A stretch of DNA of 64,000 bases, taken from assembly GCF_003182255.1 (NCBI RefSeq), contig NZ_QGTQ01000035.1, forward strand, positions 1-64,000. Reading direction: 5' to 3'. Positions 63,739-64,000 of this stretch are shown here, one piece after another. This DNA comes from Paenibacillus cellulosilyticus. GTDB lineage: Bacteria; Bacillota; Bacilli; Paenibacillales; Paenibacillaceae. The notes under the pieces are model-generated. The model did not search any database. It was not told the origin of the DNA and saw nothing but the letters and a program-made list of their open reading frames with translations. Position 1 is the stretch's first letter. Every line of letters begins with the position of its first letter. A program made the translations under genes and the position numbers.

Positions 63739-64000
63739 GTGGCAGCACCGTATCTTCCACCCGTGCTCGGCAGCAGTCTGCAGGAGTTTATGTTTCCTAA
63801 CGTAAAAACGACGGTTAACTTGTTTGGCGTTCATATGCGGCAGGTCGACGGCGTGTGGGACTATCCCGTGCACGAGCATTCGCAGTACGAGATCAACTAC
63901 GTCCTTGATGGCGAGCAGCAGATGACCATCAATGGCACAAGCTATGTACAGCAAGCAGGCGACCTGCTCCTCATCCGCCCGGGCGAAGAGCATTCGAGCC
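63739..64000 (+). CDS. AraC-family regulator, N-terminal part
   Basis: A partial gene cut by the window end, 87 residues visible. GTG start with AGGAGG ten bases upstream. The visible part is a cupin sensor: HEHSQYEINYVLDGEQQM and GDLLLIRPGEEHS, typical of AraC regulators with an N-terminal sugar-binding cupin. It is divergent from the GH52/GH67 operon and is the likely xylose or xylo-oligosaccharide sensor for it. The DNA-binding domain is outside the window. Confidence 0.8.
   Translation, partial: MAAPYLPPVLGSSLQEFMFPNVKTTVNLFGVHMRQVDGVWDYPVHEHSQYEINYVLDGEQQMTINGTSYVQQAGDLLLIRPGEEHSS

Overview
The window looks like chromosomal DNA of a spore-forming, xylan-using member of the Paenibacillaceae (Paenibacillus or a close relative). 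The reasons are mid-range GC, AGGAGG-type ribosome sites, the Firmicute-type DnaB/DnaI loader pair, HemQ, the Bacillus-like order of yuiB/ndh/yumC and yutJ/yuzB/yutI homologues, a Sda checkpoint peptide, spore-coat type ATP-grasp and SpoVB/MurJ-like genes, and a GH67/GH52 xylan module. No rRNA, tRNA, phage, IS or CRISPR was recognised. Family names come from motif recognition only; no database search was run.

Layout. 0.4-4.3 kb: HAD phosphatase, uvrC, a YqzM-like peptide, thpR. 4.4-7.6 kb: sulfate ABC transporter (sbp-cysT-cysW-yezD, no cysA). 7.8-11.3 kb: DUF4309 lipoprotein, then dnaB-dnaI. 11.4-17.9 kb: yuiB, hemQ, a chemoreceptor, type II NADH dehydrogenase with a small partner gene, ferredoxin-NADP reductase and a Cys-rich peptide. 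17.9-23.8 kb: an sda gene too short for usual gene calling, with a DnaA-box cluster upstream; ATP-grasp protein, FAD monooxygenase, SEC-C protein, two tandem copies of a structured RNA with sigma-G-like promoters, a possible spore-surface protein, a Ser/Thr-rich lipoprotein and an A-type Fe-S carrier. 24.1-30.1 kb: mqnE, yutJ, yuzB, yutI, a HEPN protein, ctaA and thioredoxin, with dispersed hairpin repeats. 30.1-37.5 kb: a StlA-domain lipoprotein, then a surface module (beta-helix carbohydrate-binding lipoprotein, DUF4956, VTC domain) divergent from an OmpR-type two-component system.

37.5-42.8 kb: divergent HxlR/SDR pair, then a YesM/YesN two-component system with a sugar-binding lipoprotein but no permeases. 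43-48.6 kb: lipid flippase, ThuA, DUF456, Cof phosphatase, RluA pseudouridine synthase. 48.9-54.1 kb: amidase, methyltransferase, secreted coiled-coil protein, ArsR/DUF2087 regulator, histidine phosphatase. 54.1-58.2 kb: a secreted protein of unknown function, a 1.1 kb array of palindromes with an exact 51-bp period, and an MFS transporter. 58.2-64 kb: a sugar isomerase-like TIM barrel, alpha-glucuronidase, beta-xylosidase and a divergent AraC regulator cut by the window edge.

The most unusual items are the 51-bp palindrome array (55.6-56.7 kb), the tandem forespore-type RNAs (21.1-21.7 kb), the sda gene with DnaA boxes (17.9-18.2 kb), a Rex-like operator before the NADH dehydrogenase, and two short promoter-hairpin-terminator units at 51.6-51.9 kb.
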